64,000 nucleotides of DNA from positions 2,294,001-2,358,000 of the forward strand of contig NZ_WWGH01000002.1 in NCBI RefSeq assembly GCF_009865135.1, given 5' to 3'. Shown piece by piece: positions 16,874 through 25,303 of the stretch. The translations under genes and the position numbers were made by a program. The stretch comes from Streptomyces sp. SID8374 (lineage in GTDB: Bacteria > Actinomycetota > Actinomycetes > Streptomycetales > Streptomycetaceae). The notes under the pieces were generated by a model that saw only the letters and a program-made list of their open reading frames with translations, was not told where the DNA came from and searched no databases. Position 1 is the first letter of the stretch. The number at the start of each line of letters is the position of its first letter.

Positions 16874-17520
16874 GCGCCAACCCCGACCGGCCGGAAGAGA
16901 GCCGGTACGAAGAGGAGGAGCGGCTCGCCTGCGGGCGCCTGCTGAGCGACGTCTGGGACGCCTGGGACGCGGGCCGGACCGCCGACGACCCCCACCTCCT
17001 CGCCTGCCCGCACTGCTCGGCCGCCCTGGCCGAACTCACCGGCCTGGGCGATGCCGTACGCCGCACCTGCGCCGAGGAGCCCGGAGTGCCGGAGGCGGCC
17101 ACGGCCGCGATCACGGCCCGCGTGATGGACCTCGTACGCCTCGAACTGCGCCCAGGGCGCCCGCTTCCCCTCGGGGAGCCGGAGGAGGACCACTGGATCG
17201 TCGAGGCCGCGGCCGCACGGCTGCTGCGGGCGGCGGTCGACGCGCTGCCGGGCGTACGGGCCGGGAGCTGCCGGATCGCCCCGCTGGACCCGGCCGATCC
17301 GACAGGCCCGGTGCACGTACGCGTCGAGGTCGCGGCGCGCCTGGACCGGTCGCTGCCGGATCTGGCCGACGCCGTACGGGCGCGGATCGCGGCGGTCGCC
17401 GACCAGGACATCGGCATCCGCCTCGGCGCGGCCGACGTCCGGGTCGTGGACATCCTCGACGACGAGGGCGACGACGGCGGTGGCATGTACGAGGGCCACG
17501 GCACGGGAGGAGCAGCGTGA
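16870..17520 (+). CDS. Asp23-like protein with ZAS-type zinc motif (putative anti-sigma factor)
   Basis: A 216-residue protein. Residues 14-60 form a helical segment with H42-x3-C46-x2-C49 (HLLACPHC), the signature of zinc-associated anti-sigma factors. From about residue 90 the sequence turns to an Asp23-like domain (WIVEAAAARLLRAAVDALPGVRAGS, HVRVEVAARLDRSLPDLADAVRARIAAV, VRVVDILDDE). No membrane helix is visible. The ATG overlaps the stop of the sigma gene, so the two products are made together, as is usual for sigma/anti-sigma pairs. Start could also be the ATG at 16864. The role as an Asp23-linked anti-sigma factor is inference. Confidence 0.8.
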   Translation: MSANPDRPEESRYEEEERLACGRLLSDVWDAWDAGRTADDPHLLACPHCSAALAELTGLGDAVRRTCAEEPGVPEAATAAITARVMDLVRLELRPGRPLPLGEPEEDHWIVEAAAARLLRAAVDALPGVRAGSCRIAPLDPADPTGPVHVRVEVAARLDRSLPDLADAVRARIAAVADQDIGIRLGAADVRVVDILDDEGDDGGGMYEGHGTGGAA

Positions 17521-17861
17521 TGACGGCCGACACACTCCGGGACCGGCTCGCCGAAGCGGCGGCAAGGGCCGCCGAGGACGTCCCCGGCGTCGCCTTCCTG
17601 CGCCCCGGCGTCGTGGACCTGCTGCGGACGCGGGTGGCCGACCGCGCCCCGCGACCGGCGGCGGGACCCGGTGGACGGGCGCAGGGCGTACGGGTGAGCC
17701 GGGACGAGGCCACCGGTGTCTGGCTCATCGACATCCGCCTCGTGCTGCACCGCGGACACCGGGCCCTGGACGTCACCCGGGCCGTACACACCGCCGCCCT
17801 CGCCGCCGTCCGCGCGGAGCCGGCGGTCTCGGTGCGCGTCACGGTGACGGGGGTGGTCTGA
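17517..17861 (+). CDS. Small Asp23-like protein
   Basis: A 114-residue protein whose pattern LRDRLAEAAARAAEDVPGVAFLRPG, GVRVSRDEATGVWLIDIRLVLHRGHRALDVTRAVHTAALAAV and VSVRVTVTGVV is that of a minimal Asp23 domain without membrane segments. GGAGGAGCAGC precedes the GTG at 17517; an ATG directly follows, and either may serve. The GTG overlaps the stop of the preceding gene, giving a three-gene operon with the sigma factor. The likely role is in the same envelope-stress assembly. Confidence 0.75.
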   Translation: MMTADTLRDRLAEAAARAAEDVPGVAFLRPGVVDLLRTRVADRAPRPAAGPGGRAQGVRVSRDEATGVWLIDIRLVLHRGHRALDVTRAVHTAALAAVRAEPAVSVRVTVTGVV

Positions 17862-17884
17862 GCGGCGGGCCCCGGAGGATAGAC

Positions 17885-17929
17885 GGGGGCCGGGCCGTCC
17901 GGGGTCACGCCCCGGACGGCCCTGCCCCC
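17885..17929. terminator. Bidirectional terminator hairpin
   Basis: GGGCCGTCCGGGG (17892-17904) pairs with CCCCGGACGGCCC (17910-17922) around a 5-base loop, extended by GGGGGC and GCCCCC outside. It lies between the converging Asp23 operon and the reductase gene. Confidence 0.75.
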
Positions 17930-17942
17930 GCCACGGCGCCGA

Positions 17943-18602
17943 TCAGGCGCGCCACTCCGCGGTGCGCTCCGGCGACGCCTCCGCCAGCGCCTTCACGATG
18001 GCGTCGGCATCGCCCCGGTTGCCGTAGACCGGCGTCCCGGGCTGCTGGCGCCACGACTCGTCCAGGCCACCGGCGTCGACCGTGTTGAAGCCGAGCTCGT
18101 CGATGAGGTCGCGGACGGCCTGCTTGGCCGCCGGGTCGTCCCCGGCCACCGGCAGCGCCTGCCGGCCCGTGCTGCCCTGCGGAGCGCCCCGGTCCAGGAT
18201 GTCCTGCGCGTACGTCCCGTTGAACGCCTTGATCACCGGGTGGCCGATCTGCTGCTCGGTCCACCGGCTCTCCGGCAGCCCGTCCTCGATGGCGGTGATC
18301 CTGCCGTCGCGCTGCTGCGGATAGTAGTTCCCCGTGTCGATGACCACGGCGCCCTCGGCCGCCCCGTCCAGGAACCCGTCCGGCAGATTGGGTACGGCCT
18401 TGAGCGGGACGGTCACGACCACGACATCGGCGTCCCGCGCCGCTTCGGACGCGGCCACCGCAGTGGCTCCCGTCTCCTCGGCCAGGGCGCTCAGGGTCTC
18501 GGGACCGCGGGAGTTGGCGACCGATACGTCATGTCCGAGTGCGGTCAGCCGCCTGGTGAGATTTCCGCCGATGTTGCCCGCTCCGATGATGCCGATCTTC
18601 AT
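17943..18602 (-). CDS. NADPH-dependent F420 reductase-like NAD(P)-binding protein
   Basis: A 219-residue Rossmann protein. MKIGIIGAGNIGGNLTRRLTALGHDVSVANSRGPETL is a dinucleotide-binding fold with NADPH-type residues (NSR after the second strand), followed by VVVVTVPLKAV and VIDTGNYYPQ. This pattern is that of the F420H2:NADP+ oxidoreductase (Fno/NpdG)-like family, also called NADPH-dependent F420 reductases; many actinobacterial members are poorly characterised. GGAAGG precedes the ATG at 18602. It is divergent from ctaD. Function as F420 reductase is inferred by family only. Confidence 0.8.
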   Translation of the reverse strand: MKIGIIGAGNIGGNLTRRLTALGHDVSVANSRGPETLSALAEETGATAVAASEAARDADVVVVTVPLKAVPNLPDGFLDGAAEGAVVIDTGNYYPQQRDGRITAIEDGLPESRWTEQQIGHPVIKAFNGTYAQDILDRGAPQGSTGRQALPVAGDDPAAKQAVRDLIDELGFNTVDAGGLDESWRQQPGTPVYGNRGDADAIVKALAEASPERTAEWRA

Positions 18603-18816
18603 GGATCCGACCTTCCGATACCTGCTGAGTGGGAAGAAGTGTTCTGCCGCTTCACCAACTCCGCTGCCCGGCGAGCTATTCCGAGCCGTGTGGGCCATTT
18701 GAGTGTCCTTGCCGGGCGCTCGCGCGGGACGGGGAAGGATGTCCCACCGGACCGATCGCCGCGGGTCCATCCTGGTCGCCGAGTCCATACGGGCCGTTGA
18801 CCGAAGGAGCGTCGCA

Positions 18817-20547
18817 GTGACGACGAGGGGCATCTCGCAACCGGTGGAGACCGATGCCGCAGAGGGGGACGAACTGCCGGTACGGCTCAAGGAGCCGGGC
18901 AACGTCGTCATCAAGTGGATGACCACCACGGACCACAAGACGATCGGGACGCTCTATCTCGTCACCTCCTTCGCCTTCTTCTGCGTCGGAGGGTTGCTGG
19001 CCCTGGTGATGCGCGCCGAACTGGCGCGCCCCGGAACGCAGCTGATTTCGAACGAACAATTTAATCAGGCGTTCACGATGCACGGCACGATCATGCTGCT
19101 GATGTTCGCGACGCCCTTGTTCGCCGGGTTCGCGAACTGGATCATGCCGCTCCAGATCGGCGCACCCGATGTGGCGTTCCCGCGGCTGAACATGTTCGCG
19201 TACTGGCTGTACCTCTTCGGCTCGCTCATCGCGGTGGCCGGCTTCCTCACCCCGCAAGGGGCCGCCGACTTCGGCTGGTTCGCCTACGCGCCGCTGAACG
19301 ACGCCGTCCGCTCGCCGGGCATCGGCGCCGACATGTGGATCATGGGTCTGGCCTTCTCCGGCTTCGGCACGATCCTCGGCTCGGTCAACTTCATCACCAC
19401 GATCATCTGCATGCGCGCCCCCGGCATGACGATGTTCCGCATGCCGATCTTCACCTGGAACGTCCTGCTGACCGGTGTGCTCGTCCTGCTGGCCTTCCCG
19501 GTCCTGGCCGCCGCCCTGCTGGCCCTGGAGGCGGACCGCAAGTTCGGCGCCCATGTCTTCGACGCGGCCAACGGCGGCGCGCTGCTGTGGCAGCACCTCT
19601 TCTGGTTCTTCGGCCACCCCGAGGTCTACATCATCGCCCTGCCGTTCTTCGGGATCGTCACCGAGATCTTCCCGGTCTTCAGCCGTAAACCGGTCTTCGG
19701 CTACATCGGTCTGGTCGCCGCCACCATCGCCATCGCGGGCCTTTCCGCGACGGTGTGGGCGCACCACATGTTCGTCACCGGCGCGGTTCTGCTGCCGTTC
19801 TTCTCCTTCATGACGTTCCTCATCGCGGTGCCGACCGGGGTGAAGTTCTTCAACTGGATCGGCACCATGTGGAAGGGGTCGATCTCCCTGGAAACGCCGA
19901 TGCTCTGGTCGATCGGATTCCTGGTCACCTTCCTCTTCGGCGGCCTCACCGGCATCATTCTCGCCTCGCCGCCGATGGACTTCCACGTATCGGACTCGTA
20001 CTTCGTCGTGGCGCACTTCCACTATGTGGTCTTCGGAACCGTGGTCTTCGCGATGTTCGCCGGATTCCACTTCTGGTGGCCGAAGTTCACCGGGAAAATG
20101 CTGGACGAGAAGCTCGGAAAGGCCACTTTCTGGACGCTGTTCGTGGGATTCCACGGGACGTTCCTCGTACAGCACTGGCTCGGTGCCGAGGGAATGCCGC
20201 GTCGTTACGCGGACTATCTCGCGGCGGACGGATTCACCGCGCTGAACACCATTTCGACCATTGCCTCCTTCGTCCTCGGTCTCTCCCTCCTGCCGTTCTT
20301 CTACAACGTCTGGAAGACCGCCAAGTACGGCAAGAAGATCGAGGAGGACGACCCGTGGGGTTACGGCCGTTCGCTGGAGTGGGCTACCTCCTGCCCGCCG
20401 CCGCGCCACAACTTCGTCACCCTGCCGCGGATCCGTTCCGAGTCCCCGGCGTTCGACCTGCACCACCCGTCGTTGCGGGCGATCGACGAGGCCGCCAACC
20501 GGCCCGACACCTCCGCCACCGTGGCACCGGGAGACAGGCAGGAGTGA
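18817..20547 (+). CDS. ctaD: Cytochrome c oxidase subunit I (orphan paralogue)
   Basis: A 576-residue haem-copper oxidase subunit I with about 12 membrane helices. Landmarks: TMHGTIMLLMF (low-spin haem His), LFWFFGHPEVYI (CuB His and the His-Tyr crosslink tyrosine), WAHHMFVTGA (two CuB His), and VVAHFHYVVFG (haem a3 and a His). K-pathway residues are present, so it looks like a full aa3-type catalytic subunit. The GTG at 18817 follows AAGGAG. ctaC, ctaE and qcr genes are absent here, as with the second ctaD copy known in several Streptomyces. A small membrane-anchored protein follows. Confidence 0.94.
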   Translation: MTTRGISQPVETDAAEGDELPVRLKEPGNVVIKWMTTTDHKTIGTLYLVTSFAFFCVGGLLALVMRAELARPGTQLISNEQFNQAFTMHGTIMLLMFATPLFAGFANWIMPLQIGAPDVAFPRLNMFAYWLYLFGSLIAVAGFLTPQGAADFGWFAYAPLNDAVRSPGIGADMWIMGLAFSGFGTILGSVNFITTIICMRAPGMTMFRMPIFTWNVLLTGVLVLLAFPVLAAALLALEADRKFGAHVFDAANGGALLWQHLFWFFGHPEVYIIALPFFGIVTEIFPVFSRKPVFGYIGLVAATIAIAGLSATVWAHHMFVTGAVLLPFFSFMTFLIAVPTGVKFFNWIGTMWKGSISLETPMLWSIGFLVTFLFGGLTGIILASPPMDFHVSDSYFVVAHFHYVVFGTVVFAMFAGFHFWWPKFTGKMLDEKLGKATFWTLFVGFHGTFLVQHWLGAEGMPRRYADYLAADGFTALNTISTIASFVLGLSLLPFFYNVWKTAKYGKKIEEDDPWGYGRSLEWATSCPPPRHNFVTLPRIRSESPAFDLHHPSLRAIDEAANRPDTSATVAPGDRQE

Positions 20548-20591
20548 CCCCGGCCCGTCCCGACCCGGAGAGCCCGACGAGAGGAGGACGC

Positions 20592-20933
20592 GTGAACCCC
20601 GACAAGGACAGCGCCCGCGGCCTGGCCCAGCTGGAGGGCTACCTGCTGTGGAACGCCGAGGTCGAGAGGGCGCGAGCGCAGGCACGGCGCTTCACCGACG
20701 AGCTGCCCTGGCTCACCACCGCCCAGCGCGAGGACGTCGAACGCGTCTACCTCACCGACCGGGTCGCGGTCTCCCGCGAGTCGCTCGTCCGCGTCCGCGA
20801 CCGGGCGGCCGAACTGCGCGGGGAGTACACCGCGCGCTACGAGCGGCTCCGGGCCCGGTGCGTCGCCCTCTCGGTCGTGGCGGTCGGCGCGGTCACCGGC
20901 ATCGGTACGTCGCTGACCCTGCTGCTGCGCTGA
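20592..20933 (+). CDS. Small tail-anchored protein downstream of ctaD
   Basis: A 113-residue protein of unknown function. Residues 1-85 are hydrophilic and helical (LEGYLLWNAEVERARAQARR, then VERVYLTDRVAVSRESLVRV), and the C-terminus is one hydrophobic helix (CVALSVVAVGAVTGIGTSLTLLLR), so it is predicted to be tail-anchored. GAGGAGGACGC precedes the GTG. It follows ctaD by 44 bases in the same direction, so co-transcription and a role near the orphan oxidase subunit are plausible. Confidence 0.72.
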   Translation: MNPDKDSARGLAQLEGYLLWNAEVERARAQARRFTDELPWLTTAQREDVERVYLTDRVAVSRESLVRVRDRAAELRGEYTARYERLRARCVALSVVAVGAVTGIGTSLTLLLR

Positions 20934-20944
20934 GCAGGCCGCGA

Positions 20945-20975
20945 TCCGGTGCGGCCCGGCCGCGGCCGCACCGGA
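20945..20975 (+). terminator. Terminator hairpin after the ctaD operon
   Basis: TCCGGTGCGGCC (20945-20956) pairs with GGCCGCACCGGA (20964-20975) around a 7-base loop. It lies 11 bases past the stop of the small tail-anchored protein. Confidence 0.7.
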
Positions 20976-21023
20976 CCGGCCCGCGCGCAGACGCTGCCGT
21001 ACCAGCGGTCGATGCCGTACGAG

Positions 21024-21398
21024 TCAGTGCCGTACGAGACAGAACGGGTGCCCGGCCGGATCGGCGTAGACGTTCCAGCCACGCCGCCCGTCGCCCCCGT
21101 CCAGGAGGGACGCCCCCAGCGCCAGCACCTGCTCATGGGCGCGGTCCAGATCGGAGACGGCGAGATCCAGGTGCGCCTGCTGGGGCGGATCCTGCCCCGG
21201 CCACGCGGGCGGCCGGTGGTCCGGGACCCGCTGGAGGGCCAGCACCAACCCGGCCGTGTGCACGGTGGACCACCCGTCGTCGAGGGCCCACCGCCGGTCG
21301 GGCCGGTCGACCTCACCGCCGAGCAGCGACGCGTAGAAGCCGGCGAGTTCCCTCGGGTCCCGGCAGTCGAGTACCAGACACTGCAGCTCAGCGATCAT
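21024..21398 (-). CDS. VOC-family (glyoxalase/bleomycin-resistance-like) protein
   Basis: A 124-residue VOC protein of the glyoxalase-like-domain subtype. It begins MIAELQCLVLDCRDPRELAGFYASLLGGEVDR, with the paired beta-alpha-beta-beta-beta units, HLDLAVSDLDRAHEQVLALGASLL and the terminal WNVYADPAGHPFCLV that holds the metal-ligand Glu/His position in relatives. Here the position after GHPFCL ends in V-R-H, so metal binding is uncertain. Substrate unknown. An ATG three codons upstream is an alternative start; neither has a strong ribosome site. Confidence 0.83.
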   Translation of the reverse strand: MIAELQCLVLDCRDPRELAGFYASLLGGEVDRPDRRWALDDGWSTVHTAGLVLALQRVPDHRPPAWPGQDPPQQAHLDLAVSDLDRAHEQVLALGASLLDGGDGRRGWNVYADPAGHPFCLVRH

Positions 21399-21432
21399 GC
21401 CCCGCATCGTAGGGCGTCCACCGGACGGGCCG

Positions 21433-23313
21433 TCAGACGAGGGCGCCGGAACGGCCGGAGGCGCGGTGGGCCGCATCGACAGCCGCCAAGTGCGCCGCGA
21501 TCCGTTCGGCGTGCGGTGCGGGCAGCTCGCCGCTTCCGTCATGGAGGTGGACCGCACATGCCGTCGTCGTGTCCACGAGCCGTTCCAGAGCGCCGGCCAC
21601 CTCCTCGAAGCCGGCTGTCGGCCCCGCGACCGGCGGGAGTTCGGCCGCCGAGAGGTCCACGGCGGCCCGGGCCGCGGCGAGCGAGCGGTAGGCGTCGCGG
21701 CGCAGCGCCCCGCGCCCCGTGCCGTCCTGGGGGTGGGCCAGTACGTGCCGCAGATACCGGTGTGCCGCCGCCACCGCCGTATCCACCGCGTCCCGCACCC
21801 GGTGGCCCCGCTGCCCGGGCAGCGGCAAATGCCCCACCAGCACCACGATCGCGCAGGCCGTCAAGGACTCCACGACCCGGCCCCACGCGGCCTGCGGCTC
21901 GCCCGCCAGCAGGACGAGGGAGAGCACGAGCACGGTGACGACGGCGGTCTGGGCGGCGAAGTGCCGGGTGGCGACGGGGATCAGGGCCCCGCACACGGCG
22001 ACCGCCGCGACGGCCGGCAGCGGACCGGCCACCAGTGCGAAGAACCCGGCGAAGACGGCGGCCCCCACGACCGTCCCCGCGGCCCGGCTCAGCACGCGGG
22101 AGACGAGCGGCCCCAGGTCCGGCTTGACCAGGAACACCGCCGTCGCGGGCATCCAGTACCAGTGCTCGTGGTCCAGGCCGAGCGCCGCCGCCGCACTGAT
22201 CCCGCAGCACAGGGCCACCCGGACCCCGTACTCACGCCCCGCCGGGCCGAAGGCCCTGCGCAGCACCCGAACGAGCCCCGGCCGACCCCGCGCGGTCCGC
22301 AGGGACTGCCCGGCCCGGTGGTCGAACGCCTCCGCGACGGCCAGCAGGGCGTCGTCCAGGGCCCGGAGCCCCGCACCGGACCGCGCCGGCGCGGGCAGCG
22401 GCCCGCAGGCGCTCCCCGTACGCACCGCGTGAGCCAGCCGGAGCGGCCCCTCCGCGACCCGATCGGGCAACGGCTCACCGGCCCACGCCAGCGCCGTCGC
22501 CGCCTCGGCCAGAGGCAGCGCCGCCGCGTACTGGGCGTGCAGCCGCCGCTCCGCCGCCGAGCTCGCGTAGCGGCGCAGCCGGGGCCCGGACAACGCGTCC
22601 TGCGCCTGGTCGAGTGCGGCCGTGAGCGCCGCCCGGCGCGCCGGAGCCCGAGAACCGCCCGCCGCGCGCAGCAGCCCGGCGACCGCAGCGTACACCCCGG
22701 CCACCGCCTCGCGCTCGCCGTCGTACAGGTACGGGCCCCCGCCGCCCGGCCGGCGCGAGGGCGGCACCAGGAGCAGGAACCGCGACGGCAGCACCAGCCG
22801 CAGCAGCACCGCCCACCCCGCCCCCGCCAGGAAGAGCAGCGCCCGCTCCCCACCGGACTCCGGCAGCGGCATCCCCGCCCCGATCACGGCCGCCACCAGC
22901 AACTGCGTACCGCAGGCCGAAGCGAGGGGCCCCGTCGAACTGAGCGCCCCCGCCAGGAGCCCCAGCGCACCGAGCAGCAACGGCAGCACGAACACCGCTG
23001 CCCCCGGCGGGCCGACCGAGGGCAGCAGCGAGCCGACCAGCAGCCCGGCCGCGCCCGCCAGCGCCGGGACCCCCACCCGCGACACCGACGAACGGCGGCC
23101 GCCCGGCCGGTCGTTGATCCCGGCGAACATCGCCCCCAACGCCACCGGAACACCCGCCGTCGGCCGGTCGGCGAGCACCGCGAGCAGCAGCGGGACCATG
23201 GCGAGCGCCCCGCGTACGACCGCACCACCGTGGACCGGTCCGCGCTGCGTACGCAGTACGTGGCCGAGCCAGAGCGGCAACGGCCGGACGGCGAGGGGGA
23301 AAACGGGTGACAC
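21433..23313 (-). CDS. FUSC-family membrane protein (aromatic acid exporter-like)
   Basis: A membrane protein of about 626 residues made of two hydrophobic halves: about six helices in the N-terminal third (MVPLLLAVLADRPTAGVPVALGAMFAGINDRPGGRR, LLVGSLLPSVGPPGAAVFVLPLLLGALGLLAG) and a similar block near residues 345-480 (VRVALCCGISAAAALGLDHEHWYWMPATAVFLVKPDLG, SRAAGTVVGAAVFAGFF). The HEHWYWMPATAVFLVKPD stretch is typical of the FUSC family (YccS/AaeB-like). A cytosolic helical region separates the halves. The likely function is export of an aromatic or other small acid. I chose GTG at 23313, which has GGAG 7 bases upstream; the ORF can extend to a GTG at 23391. Confidence 0.82.
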   Translation of the reverse strand: MSPVFPLAVRPLPLWLGHVLRTQRGPVHGGAVVRGALAMVPLLLAVLADRPTAGVPVALGAMFAGINDRPGGRRSSVSRVGVPALAGAAGLLVGSLLPSVGPPGAAVFVLPLLLGALGLLAGALSSTGPLASACGTQLLVAAVIGAGMPLPESGGERALLFLAGAGWAVLLRLVLPSRFLLLVPPSRRPGGGGPYLYDGEREAVAGVYAAVAGLLRAAGGSRAPARRAALTAALDQAQDALSGPRLRRYASSAAERRLHAQYAAALPLAEAATALAWAGEPLPDRVAEGPLRLAHAVRTGSACGPLPAPARSGAGLRALDDALLAVAEAFDHRAGQSLRTARGRPGLVRVLRRAFGPAGREYGVRVALCCGISAAAALGLDHEHWYWMPATAVFLVKPDLGPLVSRVLSRAAGTVVGAAVFAGFFALVAGPLPAVAAVAVCGALIPVATRHFAAQTAVVTVLVLSLVLLAGEPQAAWGRVVESLTACAIVVLVGHLPLPGQRGHRVRDAVDTAVAAAHRYLRHVLAHPQDGTGRGALRRDAYRSLAAARAAVDLSAAELPPVAGPTAGFEEVAGALERLVDTTTACAVHLHDGSGELPAPHAERIAAHLAAVDAAHRASGRSGALV

Positions 23314-23470
23314 CACCGGGCTCCAGTCCACAGGGAGGAGGATTCGCCGGGGGACACCATCGGCCTGGGCGCTGCCACCAGTGTGGATCACCGAGGTGGA
23401 TAGGGTGCTTCGCCCGCATTTCGGCCAGGTGAAAGATCACCGCGCGGGCCCGCGGGCCGCCGCCGACTCC

Positions 23471-25078
23471 TCAGCGGGCACCGAACTTCTGCGTCCACAC
23501 AGGCCCGCCGCCGGAGTCCACCTTCCCTATGCCCATCTCCTTGAAGGAGCAGTTCAGGATGTTGGCGCGGTGACCCGGGCTGTTCATCCACGACTTCATC
23601 ACATCGGCCGGGGTCCGCTGCCCCTTCGCGATGTTCTCGCCGTAGGTGCTCCACCGGTATCCGGCGGCGGTGATCCGGTCGCCCGGGTCGGTGCCGTCCG
23701 GGGAGGTGTGCGAGAAGTAGTCCCGGGACGCCATGTCGGCCGAGTGCCGCTGCGCCGCCGTCGCCAGCAGATCGTTGGAGGTCAGCGGGCCGCACCCTTC
23801 CTTCGCCCGCTCGGCGTTGACGATCTGGAGGACCTGCTCGCCCTCCGACGCCGGAGGCGCGGGCGCGGGCGGCGGCGGGGGCTTCGGGGCCGGGGCGGCC
23901 GTGCTCGGGGCGGGCGGCCGGGTGCTCTTCGTGGGGGAGGGCTTGGGCTTCGGCTTGGGCGAAGGGCTCGCCGTCGGCGAGGCACTGGCCGAGGGGGACG
24001 CGGAGGAGGCCGAGGCGGACGGCGACGCGTTCGTCGCCGTGGGGGAGGGAGTGCCACCGGTGGGGAGGACCGCGCTCTCGCTCGGCACCCCGGAACTCAG
24101 CGTCGTCGCGTCCCGGTCCTCGCCGTCGGTGTAGAGGTGCACGGCCGCGCCGCCGGTCCCCAGGGCCGCGACGGCGACCACCGCGGCGATGGCGGAGTTG
24201 CGGCGCCGCCGCCGCACCTGGGAGCGCCTGCGCTCGGCCCGTCCCGCCCCGGCGGCCGAGTCCACGCCGAGGTGCGCGGCGGTCGGCAGCAGGTCCGGGG
24301 CCACCGCCCCTCCGGCGGCCCCGGCCACCGGGACCAGCGCCAGGCCCACCAGCAGGCCCTCCGCGGGCACCAGACCCGAACCGTGGCCCGAGCAGACGGT
24401 GCAGTCACGGGCGTGGCGGGCCAGCCGCTTGCGCCACAGGGCGGACGGGACCCCGTCCCAGCCCGAGAGCATGTCCTCCAGCAGTACGCACGGCGGGTCG
24501 GCCGTCAGCGCGCCCACCACGACCCTGGCCGCCTCCAGCTGCGCCTTCATCCGCTGGACGCGTACGGCGGTGTGCTGCGGCGAGAGCTCCAGGGCCGCGG
24601 CGACCTCGGCCCGCGACAACTGGCCCGCCGTCTCCAGCCACCACAGCGACAGCAGCGCGCGGTCGTCCTCGTCCAGCCACCGCGTCGCCTCCGCCACCTG
24701 GCGGCGCTGCCCGGTCAGCCCGAGCCGCAGAATGGTCAACTCGACGAAGTCGGCGCGCGGATCGGCCAGGTCGAACGTGTCGTCCAGCCGACCGGGCACG
24801 GCCCCGGACCGGCCCTCGCGCCAGTGCCGGCGTATCTCGTTCATGGCTATCGCCACCAGCCACGAACGGAATCTCTCCGGATCACGGAGCTCGGGCAGGC
24901 TGCGCAACATGCGCAGCACCGTCTCCTGCACCACGTCGTCCACATCCGCGTGCCCGTTCAACGCCCGGCCGACGACGTTGTAGAGCAACGGCAGATACGA
25001 CTGGACGAGCCGGTCCTTGGCCTCCTGGTCGCCGTTCCGCGCCGCCGCGATCAAGGCCGTCCCGTGATCCTTGCCCAT
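23471..25078 (-). CDS. Sigma factor - zinc motif - membrane segment - CAP domain fusion protein
   Basis: A 535-residue multidomain protein. Residues 1-90 are ECF sigma region 2 (LVQSYLPLLYNVVGRAL, HADVDDVVQETVLRMLRSL, FRSWLVAIAMNEIRRHWRE). Residues about 130-195 are region 4 (LSLWWLETAGQLSRAEVAAALELSPQHTAVRVQRMK). Residues 222-229 give H-x3-C-x2-C (RHARDCTVC), the zinc anti-sigma motif. A strongly basic stretch (about 282-294) precedes one membrane helix (about 295-315), so the C-terminus should be outside. A Ser/Pro/Lys/Thr linker (about 325-410) leads to a CAP/SCP domain (about 415-535) with NAERAKEGCGPLT, AQRHSADMASRDYFSHTSPDG, YGENIA and HRANILNCSFKEMGIG. The ATG at 25078 is the family start. 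Release of the sigma domain by proteolysis is conceivable but unproven. Confidence 0.9.
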   Translation of the reverse strand: MGKDHGTALIAAARNGDQEAKDRLVQSYLPLLYNVVGRALNGHADVDDVVQETVLRMLRSLPELRDPERFRSWLVAIAMNEIRRHWREGRSGAVPGRLDDTFDLADPRADFVELTILRLGLTGQRRQVAEATRWLDEDDRALLSLWWLETAGQLSRAEVAAALELSPQHTAVRVQRMKAQLEAARVVVGALTADPPCVLLEDMLSGWDGVPSALWRKRLARHARDCTVCSGHGSGLVPAEGLLVGLALVPVAGAAGGAVAPDLLPTAAHLGVDSAAGAGRAERRRSQVRRRRRNSAIAAVVAVAALGTGGAAVHLYTDGEDRDATTLSSGVPSESAVLPTGGTPSPTATNASPSASASSASPSASASPTASPSPKPKPKPSPTKSTRPPAPSTAAPAPKPPPPPAPAPPASEGEQVLQIVNAERAKEGCGPLTSNDLLATAAQRHSADMASRDYFSHTSPDGTDPGDRITAAGYRWSTYGENIAKGQRTPADVMKSWMNSPGHRANILNCSFKEMGIGKVDSGGGPVWTQKFGAR

Positions 25079-25164
25079 GCTGTGTTCACTCTTCCGGGGT
25101 CGGGTGCTGTCACTTCCCACACTCCGGAGATGCGGTGCGGGCGAGGCGATAACAAGAATCCGAC

Positions 25165-25193
25165 GAGCCTCCCGGAATTCTTCCGGGAGGCTC
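25165..25193 (-). terminator. Terminator hairpin (second of two)
   Basis: GAGCCTCCCGGAA (25165-25177) pairs perfectly with TTCCGGGAGGCTC (25181-25193), leaving a 3-base loop. It lies between the antitoxin-like gene and the sigma/CAP gene. Confidence 0.7.
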
Positions 25194-25223
25194 CCGCGAC
25201 CCGGAGACGCCTGCCGGGCGCGC

Positions 25224-25267
25224 ACCCGGTCCGTGCCACGGGATACGACCCGCGGCACGGACCGGGT
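25224..25267 (-). terminator. Terminator hairpin (first of two)
   Basis: ACCCGGTCCGTGCC (25224-25237) pairs perfectly with GGCACGGACCGGGT (25254-25267). It begins 36 bases past the antitoxin-like gene stop; with the next hairpin it makes a tandem terminator. Confidence 0.7.
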
Positions 25268-25303
25268 ACGAGCGGACAGGGCCGGCCGTTCACCGGCGGC
25301 GGT

